From Salisapilia sapeloensis (taxonomy: Eukaryota > Oomycota > Peronosporomycetes > Peronosporales > Salisapiliaceae), in contig JAADVB010000010.1 of NCBI GenBank assembly GCA_023334545.1, positions 1 through 64,000 of the forward strand: DNA of 64,000 nucleotides, read 5' to 3'. This document shows, one piece after another, positions 30,618 to 42,517 of the stretch; the first letter of the stretch is position 1; every line of letters starts with the position of its first letter. The position numbers and the translations under genes were made by a program. Below the pieces are notes generated by a model. It saw nothing but the letters and a program-made list of their open reading frames with translations. It searched no databases and was not told the DNA's origin.

Positions 30618-30764
30618 TCTTTCTATCGCCTTTCAATCGTGGCTGAATACAACCTTGACATTGACGGTTTTCCACTCGTGACGTTCCTGCCCATCTTGAT
30701 CCAAAACATTAAACGGTCCTAAATGAAACCGCCTTAGTACTAGGTGCGAAATACGTGAAAGCGC

Positions 30765-33232
30765 ATGCGAGGTGGTCGAGAGCGACAAACCACCGTCGCA
30801 AGTAATAAATCTAGCAAATGACCCTTCATAGGATTGATGCTGACTAGACTACTGCAGATGACCGTCGGTCTGTCTTTCGAGCGACTGCCAAGTTATCCCT
30901 TCAAGAACAGCTTCATGTGGCTCGCCATCTAGAGTCCTCTAGTACGACCTTTTTGAATGTAAAGTCTCTCTATAAGACCCAAAGCGTAGACTTGGAGTTT
31001 ACCAGTTACCACCGCCATTCTGTAGACACTGAATAAAGTCCGAGCGACATCGAAAAGCCATAAAGCAGCGAGTCGTTCGAACCAGCTCAAGGTCCATCCA
31101 GTATTACTAGATCGATAACATATTTCTTTAACACAGTGCACAACAGTACGAATGGTTTCAAGAAGACGCCAACTTGACCAAGTTGGAGCAGGTATGTACA
31201 GCGTTAGGACGATACAGCGCACAAGCTTGATAATCAAGAAGACGCCTGTAGGACTGCTCGAAAGACCTGGAATCCTTGCTTTTGCGCATGCATAATGAGG
31301 CATGCAGTAAATCTCAGCTGCCCGGTGAATCTCAGTTCATTGACGATATCACGGACCTACTATCACTCGAACAAGAATATCAGCAAGCTAGAGTAGAGCA
31401 GATTCAATCTCATCGTGAGCAAGTACGACTTTAATGTCTATGCGCAGTCGGTCAACTAACACGACCTAATTACTATCAGGAGATAGCATTGAAAGCATAC
31501 TTGGCAAAGGTGGGCTCCAATCAGCCTATCGATGGCGATGACGGCAACTCTCAAGCGAATGTAGAGCTTCTTTGTAGCTTCAGTGCTAGCTTCTTGATAA
31601 GATCAAGCTCACGTTCCTCACGAAATGAATAGGAGAGCGCACAACGCTTGATCTTTGATGCGATTGTCGGAAATGAACTGGTGACGTCAGCTCTAAATGA
31701 CCAAGTATCTCGAGCGGAAGAAGAGTGTGCAGCATTACGCAAAATTGTTATCGCAAGTGAATCTAATAGTACGTCAGAAGAGTGCTCCAGACCCTCTATC
31801 GAGGAGTTTCTATCGTCTGTCGGTGGTGAAGATTGTACGAATCATGATCTTGCCCTTGAAATCACAGCCAGCTATACAGCATTGTGTGAAGAACTGGAAG
31901 CCGACCTCAAGGAGCTCAAGGCATCGCTTAGGACTGTCAGCGAGTCCGCGACGGACATGGAAGGCACTAAGGCATGGTCAAAAGACGAAGAGGAAAAGTT
32001 CGATACGGCACTGAAGAACACACGACAGACCTTGAGACCGGAGTTGCTATATAGGCAACTACAAGCCGTACTACCCGCTCGTTCTCTCCAGCAGATCAAA
32101 GTCCATTTGAAAAGTTATCAGGGTGCGAAATTCTATGAAGAGAAAAAGAAGGATCGTCGTCAAGAATTTCAGCGTCGGTTAGAAGAGCTGAAGATAGAGG
32201 CGAAGGACAAGTTTCATCGCGACAAGGAGTTAGAACAGACGAAAAAACGGAAATGTGCAGAGATGAAAGACATGGTCGGTCGATGTACGCAGCTTCGTGC
32301 AAAGATGGATGACTTGAAAGCAGTGAAAGAAGCAAAAGAGAGGATAGCTCAGCAGCAAAAGGAGATGGAGGAGCTTCACGCTAGGCACTTGCAGGAACAA
32401 CAGGAAGAGTCGTTTAAGAGGCAGCATACGACCAAGAAGCGGCTTGTGGAAGACTTTAGGAGACGCAAGTTGCTGGACCAGATAGCTATTGAAAAACTCG
32501 AGGCTGAAGAAAGGGAACGGATGGAGAAGGAGAAAGAAGAGGAGCAAGCTATAAATGCCGTTCGAGTCACGTATCGTCGGCAGCAGTTCGAGGTATACTC
32601 AGCAATCATGTCCTTCCATGTCATGCACAAAAATCTGACACAAGTGTAATAGCACAAAGTGGAGCAAGACGTGCTTCTCAAGCATCGACAGCAGGAGTCG
32701 GAAGCTACCAAAAGAGCACGTCTCGAGGCACTGAAGCAACAAACACCCTATGCGGAAACCCTGGCCAATTTGACTGTTCGATTTCTATTCCAATAACCTC
32801 TGCACTGTACAACCGAGTAACTTGCTGTCCATGACGTAGATCGATCCAGAACGAACTCGACAAGAGACCGCTGCTTTTCGATCGAACGTCTCAGCGCTTG
32901 AAGAGGGCACCCCAGTCCACGTGCGTTATGCGCTTGCTGTCGTAAAACTCTTGTTGACACGTAACTCACTACACTCTGTTGTAGGAAACTGGACTCTTTC
33001 CTTCGCATGGATATGACTGCGACAAGCTTTTCAAGAATGCACAGTTCAAGCTTGGCATTGCACTTCGAGTAAGTACAAGCACACAATCGCTAGATGTCTG
33101 ATAATGCTGACGAAAGAGTAGAACGCTGGTATATCAAACTCCGACTATACGCGCCAGGCGATGGACAGGATCCGCAGGAACGATGCTGGATCGTATCGTC
33201 ACCATCCCTCTCAGCCGACGCAGCTGTGGTAG
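30765..33232 (+). CDS. CCDC148/CCDC112-like coiled-coil protein, 11 exons
   Basis: Proposed exons: 30765-30801, 30858-30958, 31026-31091, 31147-31191, 31252-31422, 31480-31560, 31633-32592, 32653-32775, 32840-32920, 32985-33068, 33122-33232, giving 619 residues. Every junction keeps phase and introns are 53-74 nt. The first two junctions are the least certain; two donors (GTCCAT, GTTCGA) are weak. The central exon carries WSKDEEEKFDTALKN, a SANT/Myb-like start, then a 180-residue Lys/Glu/Arg coiled coil. The end has TPYAETLANL, DPERTRQETAAFRS, LFPSHGYDCDKLF and NAGISNSDYTRQAM, which correspond to the conserved C-terminal blocks of CCDC148/112 proteins. These are linked to centrosomes and cilia in animals; a basal-body or flagellar role is inferred. 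Confidence 0.7.
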
Positions 33233-33261
33233 TGTCTAGAGAGCACCTTACAGATAACAAT

Positions 33262-34053
33262 TCATTCATTCGACTGCACTTCGTCTAAACTCATATCGCA
33301 TAGCATCCGTACACCATCAGCTAGTTTCCGATTCGCTTTCTTTAACGCCCGCCGATAGCGACGATTGAGCATGTACTTTTCATTTTCCAAGTTCATGACC
33401 ATCTCCGTCGCGTTTCCAAGTTCACGCTGGAGCTCTGCCATGGAGCTGATACTATCAGCAGCATTTATGGAGGCAGTGGCTGCCACCTGCCGCCGTTGAG
33501 ATCGGTTCATACTGGTCACACAATTCATGAGACTTGACCTCGCTTGCTTCTGGTGTCTCTGACCGCGATTGACTTGCTCAACGTCTTCACGCAGCCGCGC
33601 CTTCTTCCGTCGCCACTGCTCGCACTTTTGCTTACAGTCATCAAACTGCGCCTTGTCTTTCCTATACGCTGTTATCGCCTATCATCATCACACGTTAAAA
33701 GCTGCTGGTGAGATACGGTAAAGAATCTTGACCTTGGACAGATCGCGATACCATTGGCACCAAAAGTCCGAGTCGGTGGTGCGTATGCTGCCTAGACTGG
33801 GGAGTGGCTTTATGCTGTGCGGTGGTAAATCTTCCTGACCACGCTGGCCGCGTCGTCGGCCTATCTCCATCTGCCCTCCAGCTTCGACTATCGTTTTCGC
33901 TCGGATGAGCGCGAGACTGCGGTCGAACCAGAGTCTAGCGTCTCGCAGGTCCTCGTGCGTGACTCTGGACACGCTAGCAAGTCTGCCGAGGTCTCGAATG
34001 GATAGATAGGACCAAATCTGTCGCTTCGTCTCAATCGCGACGTTCGTCTGCAT
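33262..34053 (-). CDS. F-box-like protein with C-terminal coiled coil
   Basis: Exons 34053-33733 and 33678-33262 encode 245 residues across a 54-nt intron. The acceptor (GATGATAG|GCG) sits directly after an in-frame stop. The donor (TCCAAG|GTCAAG) is weak, but no other donor keeps the frame. The N-terminus (RQIWSYLSIRDLGRLASVSR) fits an F-box, which would link to SKP1-cullin ubiquitin ligases. A conserved Trp/Tyr-rich stretch (DFWCQWYRDLSK) then joins AYRKDKAQFDDCK. The rest is a basic coiled coil ending at DEVQSNE. Its stop lies 30 bases from the stop of the convergent CCDC148-like gene. Substrate is unknown. Confidence 0.65.
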
Positions 34054-34229
34054 GGGCTCTAGGGATTACTCTGGAGCAGGACGACGTCGAGTCAAATTAC
34101 GTGCAGCTGTCCCACTGAAGCTTAGATTACGAACGGACCAGCTCTCATTCGTCTTGCACAGATAGAAATCACTCCGACGCGATTTGAAAAGAATAAGCAT
34201 TGCTCCGACTCCATTTCTCATCTTTACCC

Positions 34230-35150
34230 ATGCCGGCACCACAAAAGAAAGCCAAAGGCAAGTTCAAGCTCTCGGCCAGAGACCTGCGGCAGTCTCGCAA
34301 GTGGAATGCAGAGCAAGACATCTTGGCGCTCAAGCAGGAGATTCACACGCTGCGAAATTACCAGGCCTTCCTCCACACGCGGTCGCTCAATCGAGCCGAC
34401 ACTGGTGGAGACTACTACATGCGGCTCGTGAACGAGTACTTTCGTCTATTTTCGTGTGGCATTCTCATCCAGCAAATGAAGAAGGTTGCACCCGCAGCTA
34501 CGGGCAACTCGGACGACGTTGTTACGGCCAGCAAGCAAGAGCAGTTTGTGCACCAGAACTTGGTCCCGGATGTAATCACCGGCCGGTACCGAGGTCTTTC
34601 CTTCCTCGTCGACCAAGGCAGACGATGGACAGCTTCTCTCTACCGAACGCGTTGGGAGATGGAAAAGTGCTTCATCGTGCCTCAGTCGACCAAGGATAAA
34701 CAACGAAAGACCCCTATCGTCATCCACATCGATTTCAACTGGTCTGGATACTTTTGCGAAGAAACCGTTCGCTACTTGTTCCCGAAATTAAATCCAAAAT
34801 GCTCTGTCGTAACTGCCTTGTACGGAACAAAGCTGGAGGGACATACGACTGCACTCTTCACCTTCAATCCGGACACTCGCATGATGACAGAGATGACATT
34901 CTCGGTGAACTTTGTGGAAGCGATGATGAAGCAGGTTCAAGACCTCCAGGTCTTGTCCTCCCTCTTTTCCAACTTTAGTCTTGTGGACGAATGTATCATC
35001 GGGCAAGAGGAAGCAGCCCAGAATGACACAACCTTTGCAAATGAAGCGCATAAAGACGTGAATTTGGAAGCAGGTGTACATGGCGCTCGCTATGAGCCGA
35101 AGATGACGGAGTCTCCATGGCAGATGCAAATGACCAGTATCCTCAACTAA
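34230..35150 (+). CDS. oomycete hypothetical protein with basic N-terminal coiled coil
   Basis: Single exon of 306 residues from the ATG at 34230; an upstream TTG at 34200 is not used as the start. A basic start (PAPQKKAKGKFKLSARDLR) leads into an amphipathic helix (NAEQDILALKQEIHTLRNYQ) reminiscent of a bZIP-like or short coiled-coil segment. A globular domain of ~200 residues follows, with VNEYFRLFSCG, IHIDFNWSGYFCEETVRYLF and TFNPDTRMMTEMTFSVNF. This layout is familiar from multi-copy oomycete proteins of unknown function. DNA binding is possible but unproven; the helix lacks a clear Asn-x7-Arg basic motif. Confidence 0.7.
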   Translation: MPAPQKKAKGKFKLSARDLRQSRKWNAEQDILALKQEIHTLRNYQAFLHTRSLNRADTGGDYYMRLVNEYFRLFSCGILIQQMKKVAPAATGNSDDVVTASKQEQFVHQNLVPDVITGRYRGLSFLVDQGRRWTASLYRTRWEMEKCFIVPQSTKDKQRKTPIVIHIDFNWSGYFCEETVRYLFPKLNPKCSVVTALYGTKLEGHTTALFTFNPDTRMMTEMTFSVNFVEAMMKQVQDLQVLSSLFSNFSLVDECIIGQEEAAQNDTTFANEAHKDVNLEAGVHGARYEPKMTESPWQMQMTSILN

Positions 35151-35879
35151 CAACTTTTGTCCGGTTCCGACCACGATAGTAATGCGCTCAACGTGCTGTC
35201 GTGTAAACCACCTATATGCATAAATCGTCGACCTAGTCAAAGCTTTCTGTCCAAACATTTAATACATCCATCTACTTTTGACGGGTCATAGTTCTTGGCA
35301 ACGTACTCATGTTCGGCTTAGCTCACACTGCGTAGTACCCTCGACATAAGAGCTTATACACAATAATCTCGGCCATTTCTTGTGGAAATCGTAAGATGTT
35401 CATCGCCTGCATCCAGCCCACAGTAGCTATGGATAATTGCACTGAGATCATGTTTGCAGCGTCGTCGAATCATAGCATCAAGAAGATAGAAATGCTCACA
35501 TCACCTCGTTTCGTGTACCAAGCTTCGCTACCGGACGTATGTACTCAAGTCTGGGTGCTCATAGTAACAATGTAGTACAAAATGAATAGCAAAGCTCACA
35601 TGCCGATACCTGTGGCTACTCACATAACAATCACAGAAAATGGAGTAAGGATCTGAGCTCGTTTTCCAAGAAGCAAAAGATGTATTTACTTACAGAGCTA
35701 CTTGACGAAACCTGGATGAAAACTCGAAAGGTAAAACTTCAAACACTTACTCTACCATCGCCTCTTTCTTCCTGTCCCAAATGAAGCGGCAATACTTGTC
35801 CTCTAAACATGCCGGAACGCATGCTGCAGTAGACAGAAGTATAGAGCTTGCCGAAGGCATACGCAGCTAGCAAGTAAAA
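35151..35879. other. intergenic region, nothing recognised
   Basis: 729 bases between the stops of two convergent genes. It has short frames only, no repeats and no RNA gene that could be recognised. Confidence 0.5.
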
Positions 35880-37808
35880 TTAAAGGATGGTAACGCGGCC
35901 ACGACACAACTCAGCTCCTGCACTTGAAGTCTCTTTCCTCTTCATGGTCACGTTGAAACTCTTCGAAGCCATTGTGCTAGCGACAGGATAGGTACCAGGT
36001 CCCACTTCGGGTGGAACAGCATTGTTAACACGAAATCTGAGCTCATTGCCGATCGTTCTTCGCCTACCCAGCGACCTCGTTTCCGCCCACTCATGGCGAT
36101 CCTCTCTCTCGCTGTATGCACCAGGTCCAGGCAACTCTCTTGCCTCACTCGCATCAAAGACTCTTCGCTTACTTGTTGACAAGAATCCCGGGCGTCGTGT
36201 AATCTTCGGCACTTCATACTCAACATCGCTGATAGTCGAATCCCACATCATGGGTGTTGGAGTCAGTAGACTGTCTTCCATCACAGACTTCTGACCAGAA
36301 ACTTCGAGTGAATAGTGCCCCACTCCAGGTGTAGAGTCATTTCCAATATACTGGACATAGGGAGAGGCATGCGAATTCGGAGGCTTGATGAACCTGCTCG
36401 AAGACGACTTGAACGTTGCTGTACGATACATAGCAGCTTGGGCGGGGTCCAGATCGCGAATAGATGACGCCTGAAGCGCGCAGCTTCCATATGCTCCTGG
36501 TCCTGGACCGGAGCCTTCACCGATTGCATGCTGTCTTTGCAGTTGGTCCCACACATTCCTTTCGGAGGTTGTTCCAAACACTCCGTAGCGACCAATTGCT
36601 CGCTTGCTACTGATATTGCTCCCAAGCGACCGAGGTGTTACGTCGCCATAAGCCCCAGGACCAGGCAACGCACTTTGCTCCGCTTTCGAAAGGCAGTAGC
36701 GTTCACTGGCACTCGTAAATCCAACGCCTTCCTCCATTTGCCATCGCTCCCGGTGATTGTTCACTCGAAGCACCGATCTCTTTCCTGCCTTGGAGTAGTT
36801 TCCTGGTCCAGGAGCAGTGAGGTACGTAGGTTTGCTATAAGGAGCATCCACTCTTGTGCACAATTCCGACCGGCCTGCTTTCGATCCAAAGCTACTAGCT
36901 ACATGCTTTGCGGTTTGACTTTCCTTTTGCTGACGACGTCTTCTCCATCGCTCTTCTTTCTCTTGTTGCTCCATGGCCTTCTCCTCATCTGGAGCAGTAG
37001 CTTTCTGGTAACCATTGAGAATGGGTACCTTGGACGAAAACACCGCACTTGCACGTTGCTTCCTCGACACGACATTTCCGCTGTCGTACTGACCTGGTCC
37101 AGGTACCTTTAGCCGTGGCGTGTTCATCTCCCAAAGCTCTCGCTTGGAAGTGGAGACGAGGGAGGCCGCTGCATTCTTTTTTTCGTTCCAAATAGACTTG
37201 TGGGAGCTGTAGGCTGCCGGACCAACCGTATCGTCTCCAATGCCAGAGTACGACTTGAAGGGAGGTGCTTGTCGACGGAATTCGCTGCCAGACATGACGT
37301 ATCCATAGCTTTGGTCCTTTCGTGGAATGGTCGGAATCGATTCTTTCGGCGGTTGCTCCGGGTCGACTCGAACGCCGGTGATAAAGGTCTGGACTTGATT
37401 GCTCCTCCTTTTGTTTCGCTTCGATTCTACGTAGTCGTAGCTACCAGGTCCTGGGTTTGTCTCGATGCTGGACGGAAGATATATGGTCGAGCCAGGTGCT
37501 GAGGGGGCTAAGCGAGATATTTTCGTAGCAAAGACATTGGACATGTGAACACCGTGGGCAATCTGATTGTCATTACTATAGGCTCCAGGCCCTGGCGTAG
37601 TGGCTGACGTGGTCTTGTTCGCATTCAAGTTTCTGTCCTGGGAAAAGCCAAAGCCAGAGAAGCCTGGCTTGACCTGCACGCCGAGTCCATGCGCGTCATC
37701 GTGCGAAGACTCGGGAGAAAAGTAGGATCCTGGGCCAACTGCCGTGGGAGTGTTCTTATGGACGGTCTCAAAGTACGAGACGCGCTTCGACCGAGACGTG
37801 TTCGCCAT
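35880..37808 (-). CDS. SHIPPO/STPGR (PGPGAY-repeat) flagellar-type protein
   Basis: Single exon of 642 residues from the ATG at 37808 (MANTSRSKRVSYF); the in-frame TTG at 37832 was not chosen. About eleven motifs of the sperm-tail PG-rich repeat run through the whole length: VGPGSY, TPGPGAY, NPGPGSY, VPGPGQY, APGPGNY, LPGPGAY, GPGPGAY, TPGVGHY, LPGPGAY and VGPGTY. Between them are SFGSKAGR and FGTTSER-like segments typical of this family. Animal and protist members sit inside or on axonemal microtubules. In an oomycete the likely site is the zoospore flagellum. That role is family knowledge, not proven here. Confidence 0.85.
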   Translation of the reverse strand: MANTSRSKRVSYFETVHKNTPTAVGPGSYFSPESSHDDAHGLGVQVKPGFSGFGFSQDRNLNANKTTSATTPGPGAYSNDNQIAHGVHMSNVFATKISRLAPSAPGSTIYLPSSIETNPGPGSYDYVESKRNKRRSNQVQTFITGVRVDPEQPPKESIPTIPRKDQSYGYVMSGSEFRRQAPPFKSYSGIGDDTVGPAAYSSHKSIWNEKKNAAASLVSTSKRELWEMNTPRLKVPGPGQYDSGNVVSRKQRASAVFSSKVPILNGYQKATAPDEEKAMEQQEKEERWRRRRQQKESQTAKHVASSFGSKAGRSELCTRVDAPYSKPTYLTAPGPGNYSKAGKRSVLRVNNHRERWQMEEGVGFTSASERYCLSKAEQSALPGPGAYGDVTPRSLGSNISSKRAIGRYGVFGTTSERNVWDQLQRQHAIGEGSGPGPGAYGSCALQASSIRDLDPAQAAMYRTATFKSSSSRFIKPPNSHASPYVQYIGNDSTPGVGHYSLEVSGQKSVMEDSLLTPTPMMWDSTISDVEYEVPKITRRPGFLSTSKRRVFDASEARELPGPGAYSEREDRHEWAETRSLGRRRTIGNELRFRVNNAVPPEVGPGTYPVASTMASKSFNVTMKRKETSSAGAELCRGRVTIL

Positions 37809-37959
37809 CCTACGACGCCGAAAGCAAAGCAAAAGGCAAAGTCAGTGGCATGGACGTGGCAAAAGTATTTATAGCTTTCACTTGCTGGAATAAAAATACA
37901 TACTGCAGGATGGTACGCAATCGAGATATCGCCCACGCGTCCGTGGCTTCTAGGCAGAT

Positions 37960-40120
37960 TTACTCGCTATCGCTGTCCAACAGAGAGATGACGTCCATCG
38001 GGTTCAGAGCAGGCTCATCGCGCTTTACTGGTGGCTGGTACTGAGGCATGGCTGGCCCGAGACCGGATGGCATGGCGTACACGTGGCTCCAGTTAGGAGC
38101 CTGGATCGGCTGTGGCGCTTGCGACGACACCATTCTGGAGCTGTCGTTCACGACGCCGATCGACGCGAGCAGACTCTCGTCATCCAGCAGCTCGTAGCTC
38201 GTCCCAGACCCAGTGTTTCCTTGACTAGTATTGATAAATCCATTCGACAAGCTATCCCAACTGTCGTTGTCCACTGTACGTACGAGCTGCACCTCGTCCT
38301 CATCCACGACGCCTCCAGACTCGGTGGACGAGTCTGCCACGGACGCAGGTGCGCTTGCACTCCCACCCACAGGCTCCTCGTCCTCTGTGTCGCTCGACAG
38401 TAGATCGATCTCGACTGGTTGCCCAGCAGACGACCCAGCGCCGGCGCCTGCACTCGTCTTTTCTTCCTTGACCTCGCTCTTAACCTTTCGCTCCGTCTCT
38501 CGAGTCTGCTCCTCCTCCTCTTTCCTTCTTTTCCAAGTCGCATCGGCGTAAATCTCCACTTCCTCTAGCTCCTCCTCCCCCTTGACCTCTGTCAACAACC
38601 GCAGCAAGTATGGATCGATCCGAAGGTCCGTCGCTCGAACGAACTTGTGACAGACGGCGCACCTCCAGGCCCTGCTTCTCGCTTTCTTGCTGAACTGGAG
38701 AAAAGTCTTTAGGTCAAAGCACTGGAGGTGGCGACACTGCTTTCCCCTCGCAGGCTTCTCGATGACGCACAGACCGAGGGGACACCGGACGCTGAGTACA
38801 GTGCTCGTGACGACAATGTCTTCGTCATCACCGAAGCTCTTGACGACCTCCTCCTTGGCCTGTTCGTAGCTAATGTCTCTCGAGTTCGACACCACTTCCT
38901 CATAAAGCTCCTCTGCGCTTCGGAACGTTACCTTTTGGACTAGAAAAGCAAAGAGTGCAGGATTCTCATTCGTTCGAACCTCCACTGTATTCTTCCCTTG
39001 TCGGACGTGGTTGAGTAAAGACGCCGGGAGCTCTCGAAGGACCTTGGACGGATTGTTATGTCCTGGAGGCGCTCGCTGGATGATTGGCATGGTAAAGCCA
39101 TTTATAGTGACGTAGGTCGTGGCTGGCCAACAGTGACCGTCGGACAAAGCTCCCTTCATATTGAAGCAACGCAACTGGAGGTCGACTGTGCCAGGCGTCA
39201 TGTTCGACGGATTCGCACTTCGCCGACTGAGCATATCGGTGAGCTCCGTGTCGCTGATGACAAAGTCTAAACTGTAGAGCGCGTCGGCTCTGGAGAACTG
39301 AACAAAAGTGGCGTCTTGCACTGTCCCTAGAACTTGATAATACGGCTCGTAGTGCTTTGATCGACACGTCTCACACACCCACGCAGCATCGTTCACGTAG
39401 TCCAGCTGGTGGCACTTGGCATGCACCTGTCGCTCGCACATGATGCACCCCACGACCTTACCAGAGGATGCCACAGGAGTGCAAAAGCATCGGGCGTTGT
39501 TCAGAGTGACAGAAATATTCGGCGTGAACGTTTCGATGCCAAGGGGCGGCCGAGGCATGGTTGGCAGCCCTACCGCGTGGTCCATCTGTGTCATATACCT
39601 CGCGGGGGGGTATGCGGGCACTTGTGGGGCGAAAGCATTCGGCGGAGGAGCAGATGCGTAGCGTGATGGCATTGGGGTTGTCATCGGAACCGTTTGGCCT
39701 CTGCTACTGGCGTCCATATACCTGTAAGGCGGAGGGTATGGTGCTGGATGAGGGCGCATATGTCTGTAGTCGTTGGAAGCAGACACTTCTTCCAAGGCAG
39801 TCATGGCACTCGACAACTGGTCTTGATAAAATCGCGTCGTGGCGACGTTCAGACTAGGATCCTGTATTTTATCTTGGAAGCTCTAATATACATGTGCAGT
39901 TAGTACCTCTCGACAGCATGTACGAAAGCAATGCAGATGATGCATGCCGAGGCGTTAGTACCTCGAGAGCGACGGCGATGCGCTCGATCAGTTCATTCTT
40001 CTTGCCGTAGCGATTAATATTGAGCTTGGCTAGTATGTTCTTGAGCTCCGGGACGCGCAAGTTCCGTAGCCGACTGCGGATATTCCGTAGTCTGTGGTCT
40101 CCGTCCATTCGGCGTCTCAT
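37960..40120 (-). CDS. PIAS/SIZ-type SUMO E3 ligase (SAP-PHD-PINIT-SP-RING)
   Basis: Exons 40120-39962 and 39882-37960 encode 693 residues, phase 0 across a 79-nt intron. Domain order: SAP DNA-binding motif at ~12-48 (LRNLRVPELKNILAKLNI), a Pro/Tyr/Met-rich linker, PHD finger (CFCTP ... CIMCERQVHAKCH ... WVCETC), a PINIT-like region, and an SP-RING around 430-480 (VRCPLGLCVIEKPARGKQC, RHLQCFDLKTFLQF, WRCAVC). The tail has two SUMO-interaction-like motifs, EIDLLSSDTEDE and, at the very C-terminus, DVISLLDSDSE. The PHD finger makes it resemble plant SIZ1. It should transfer SUMO to nuclear, chromatin-bound proteins. An alternative start is the ATG at 40108. Confidence 0.9.
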
Positions 40121-40633
40121 GCTGCTTATAAATAGCAAAAATGGAAGTGGGCAAAGGCAGTCTGTGTCTAGATGGCGCGCTCTGTTTGCTTCTAGGAGGC
40201 AGCACTCGCGAGCGAATGCCAAGTCGGTGGTGGAAAAGAGGGGCCGGCCACGCGGACGTCGATACAAGCGAAATCAACCCGAGCTTTCTTTGACTTGCTT
40301 TGACGACGAGCGGAAGCGATACACGCACATCCTCGATCTGTTTTAAATGCGTTTCTGCCGGTTGTGTTTAACACACAATATACTCTGTTTACAGTCAGCC
40401 AAAGGTCTCCAGTGAAAATATCACAAGTACAGTGTCTCTTCACAGATAGGTGACAAAAGCGGACGACTTGTGATATAGAAACCACCTGTACAGATTCTCT
40501 TTCTGGCAAATGACAAAAGGTACAAGCGTGGCACTATGTACTAGCAAAATGGGTACAATAGTTCCTTCAGCTTATCTTGGTTCTACTATGCAAGTCGTCC
40601 CTGTCCTGGACGTGAGCTGCCTCGCTTCCTTGT
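40121..40633. other. intergenic region with a possible AT-hook frame on the plus strand
   Basis: 513 bases between the SUMO ligase start and the Aurora kinase stop. A plus-strand frame ends at 40346 and reads KSVVEKRGRPRGRRYKRNQ then FDDERKRYTHILDLF. RGRPRGR is an AT-hook core. No suitable ATG lies in frame outside the antisense of the SAP exon, and the candidate introns are too short, so a gene is not called. The SUMO ligase promoter is here. Confidence 0.4.
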
Positions 40634-42123
40634 TTATGAAGCACGACGCGTCGTTCGCTTGCGCATCGCCAGTGGCTGAAACCACGGATGGTTCTTTATC
40701 TCTGGAATGGACGGACGTTGCTCCGGTTCCTTTTTCAGTAGCTACAGGCACAAATAGTATCAAGAACAAGTAAACACTTTATACATCTTGACAGGATTAC
40801 CTTTCGGATGAGGTCTCTAGCTGGAGGCGTGACACTCGGTGGTACGTGAAAACTTCCCTCTTGGATCTGCGTGATCGTCTCGTCCTGTCTCGGCGTCTCA
40901 AACGGCGGTCTCCCCGTCAGTAGCTCGTACATGATGATCCCGACCGCCCACACTGACATGCCACAAGCGTTACATTCCACCACCAACTTGGTATATCGAC
41001 AGCACACTCACAGTCTACACTTTCGTCGTACTTGTCGCCTCTGATCATCTCTGGTGAAAGGTAATCTAGCGTCCCACACAGCGTTTCCCGACGACTCTGC
41101 TCCGTCACATTGGCCGCCGACCAGCCAAAGTCCGCCAACTGGATCTCTCCCTACATCCAAAGGAAATCAGCTACAACTTCAGACTTCAATACGACACGGT
41201 GCGTACTCGATTGGAAAGTAGCAGGTTCTCGGGCTTAATGTCGCGATGGATTACGTGGTGCTGGTGACACGCCTCCAACGCACTAGAGTTCACTATCAAG
41301 TCAGTCAAGTTCCATCTACCACGTACATTTGATCTACCAACCTAACAAGCTGCGCAATGTAAACCATCGTCTGCTTTTCTGGGAATCTATAAAACCAGTC
41401 AATTCGATCTTCTTTCACATGATTAAAATCAATAAAGACGTACTTGTGTCCTGGCATGGACTTCATCTTTCTGTACAAGTCACCTCCACCGGCGTATTTG
41501 AGCACCAGGTACACTCGCGTCTGGTCTTGGAATGTAGCGTACAGCGGCAGAATGTTAGCATGGCGGATGCGAGAGTGGATCTCCACCTCCTTCTTCAACT
41601 GCTTCGCCACACCATTAGCCTTGAGCTGACTCTTTACCAGCACTTTCAACGCCACCACCTTCTTACTCGACTTCTCCCTCGCCAAAAACACTTGACCGAA
41701 TTTACCCTTCCCGAGCTCCCGGCCGATCTCAAAGTCGTCAATCGTCCACGCACGAGGCGCCATGTCCCCTTCACTAGCTTCCGAGTCGGCATACTCCACA
41801 TTCTCCGCCGGTAAAGACGACTGGGAGGAAGCGTTGCTACTCTTCCGCGGTCGCTCTTTTGGAAGGGCAGACCGGTAGCGGTCGTTAGCGGAGCGGGCAG
41901 AGCCTCCTGTGTTGCGCCTGTAATTGCCTAGACTAGAAAGATCGCTGCTATCGCTCATTTGACTGCTATTCGGATCATATCTCCGTCGTCGAGGACCTAA
42001 CGCAGTTTAGTATATCACTTCGTACGGACAGACGAAAGCCATAGGAAGAAATGGTTGGTGCTTACCCGAAGCGTTCCTGCCGGAAGAAGAGCTGCGGGCA
42101 GACCCGTCGGAGGCGCTACTCAT
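40634..42123 (-). CDS. Aurora-type mitotic serine/threonine kinase
   Basis: Seven exons (42123-42066, 41996-41444, 41386-41342, 41282-41207, 41150-41012, 40952-40801, 40741-40634) encode 376 residues; all junctions keep phase and introns are 56-69 nt. A Ser/Arg-rich N-terminus precedes the kinase domain: glycine loop [21 protein letters not shown] with the ATP-binding Lys, [17 protein letters not shown], and the activation loop [17 protein letters not shown], which keeps the Thr phosphorylated in Aurora A/B. Subdomain X-XI ([22 protein letters not shown]) and a short basic tail close the protein. The [12 protein letters not shown] signature separates Aurora from other AGC-like kinases. It should act at spindle poles or centromeres in mitosis. 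Only one Aurora gene lies in this window. Confidence 0.93.
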
Positions 42124-42517
42124 GCGCGGCGGACGGTTCTCTTCGCTAGCCGTCGCCGTCGTCGTACTCATTCCTTGTTGTTTTGTAGTTCGGCCAAGTA
42201 TTCAAGTATACAAACGTCAAGTGAATCACAAAGTGCGCTTCGTTCAAATGTCAATTAGTGCGATCTTGAAAAGTAGCTCTCCTCAAGTCTCTTCATGGAA
42301 GCCAACAATTCGTCTACGCTACTTTGAACGACTGTGTCGTTGTGGAGAAGTGTTGAAAACTATGGGCATGCATAGTATTAGACTTGGGAGGAGAATCTTC
42401 AAAGTACCCAGTGTAGAAACCTCTTTGAATGTCGAGCTCATCATGGCAGCAGCCTCCACTGCCTCCATGGGTGGTGTGAGAATACTGTGTATAAGCACAT
42501 GAGTTCCTAGCAGAAAT
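42124..42517. other. Aurora promoter region with competing short open frames
   Basis: 394 bases between the TPGS1 stop and the Aurora start, both on the minus strand. Two minus-strand frames are open over 42318-42480 and could be joined to the upstream gene only by a 34-nt intron or by a phase change, so they were not added to TPGS1. The segment next to 42124 should hold the Aurora promoter. Confidence 0.4.

Noticed and set aside
42318..42480. Extra C-terminal exon for the TPGS1-like gene
   Set aside because: It needs a 34-nt intron or an unsupported phase change; the frame ending at 42518 gives a family-like end and normal length.
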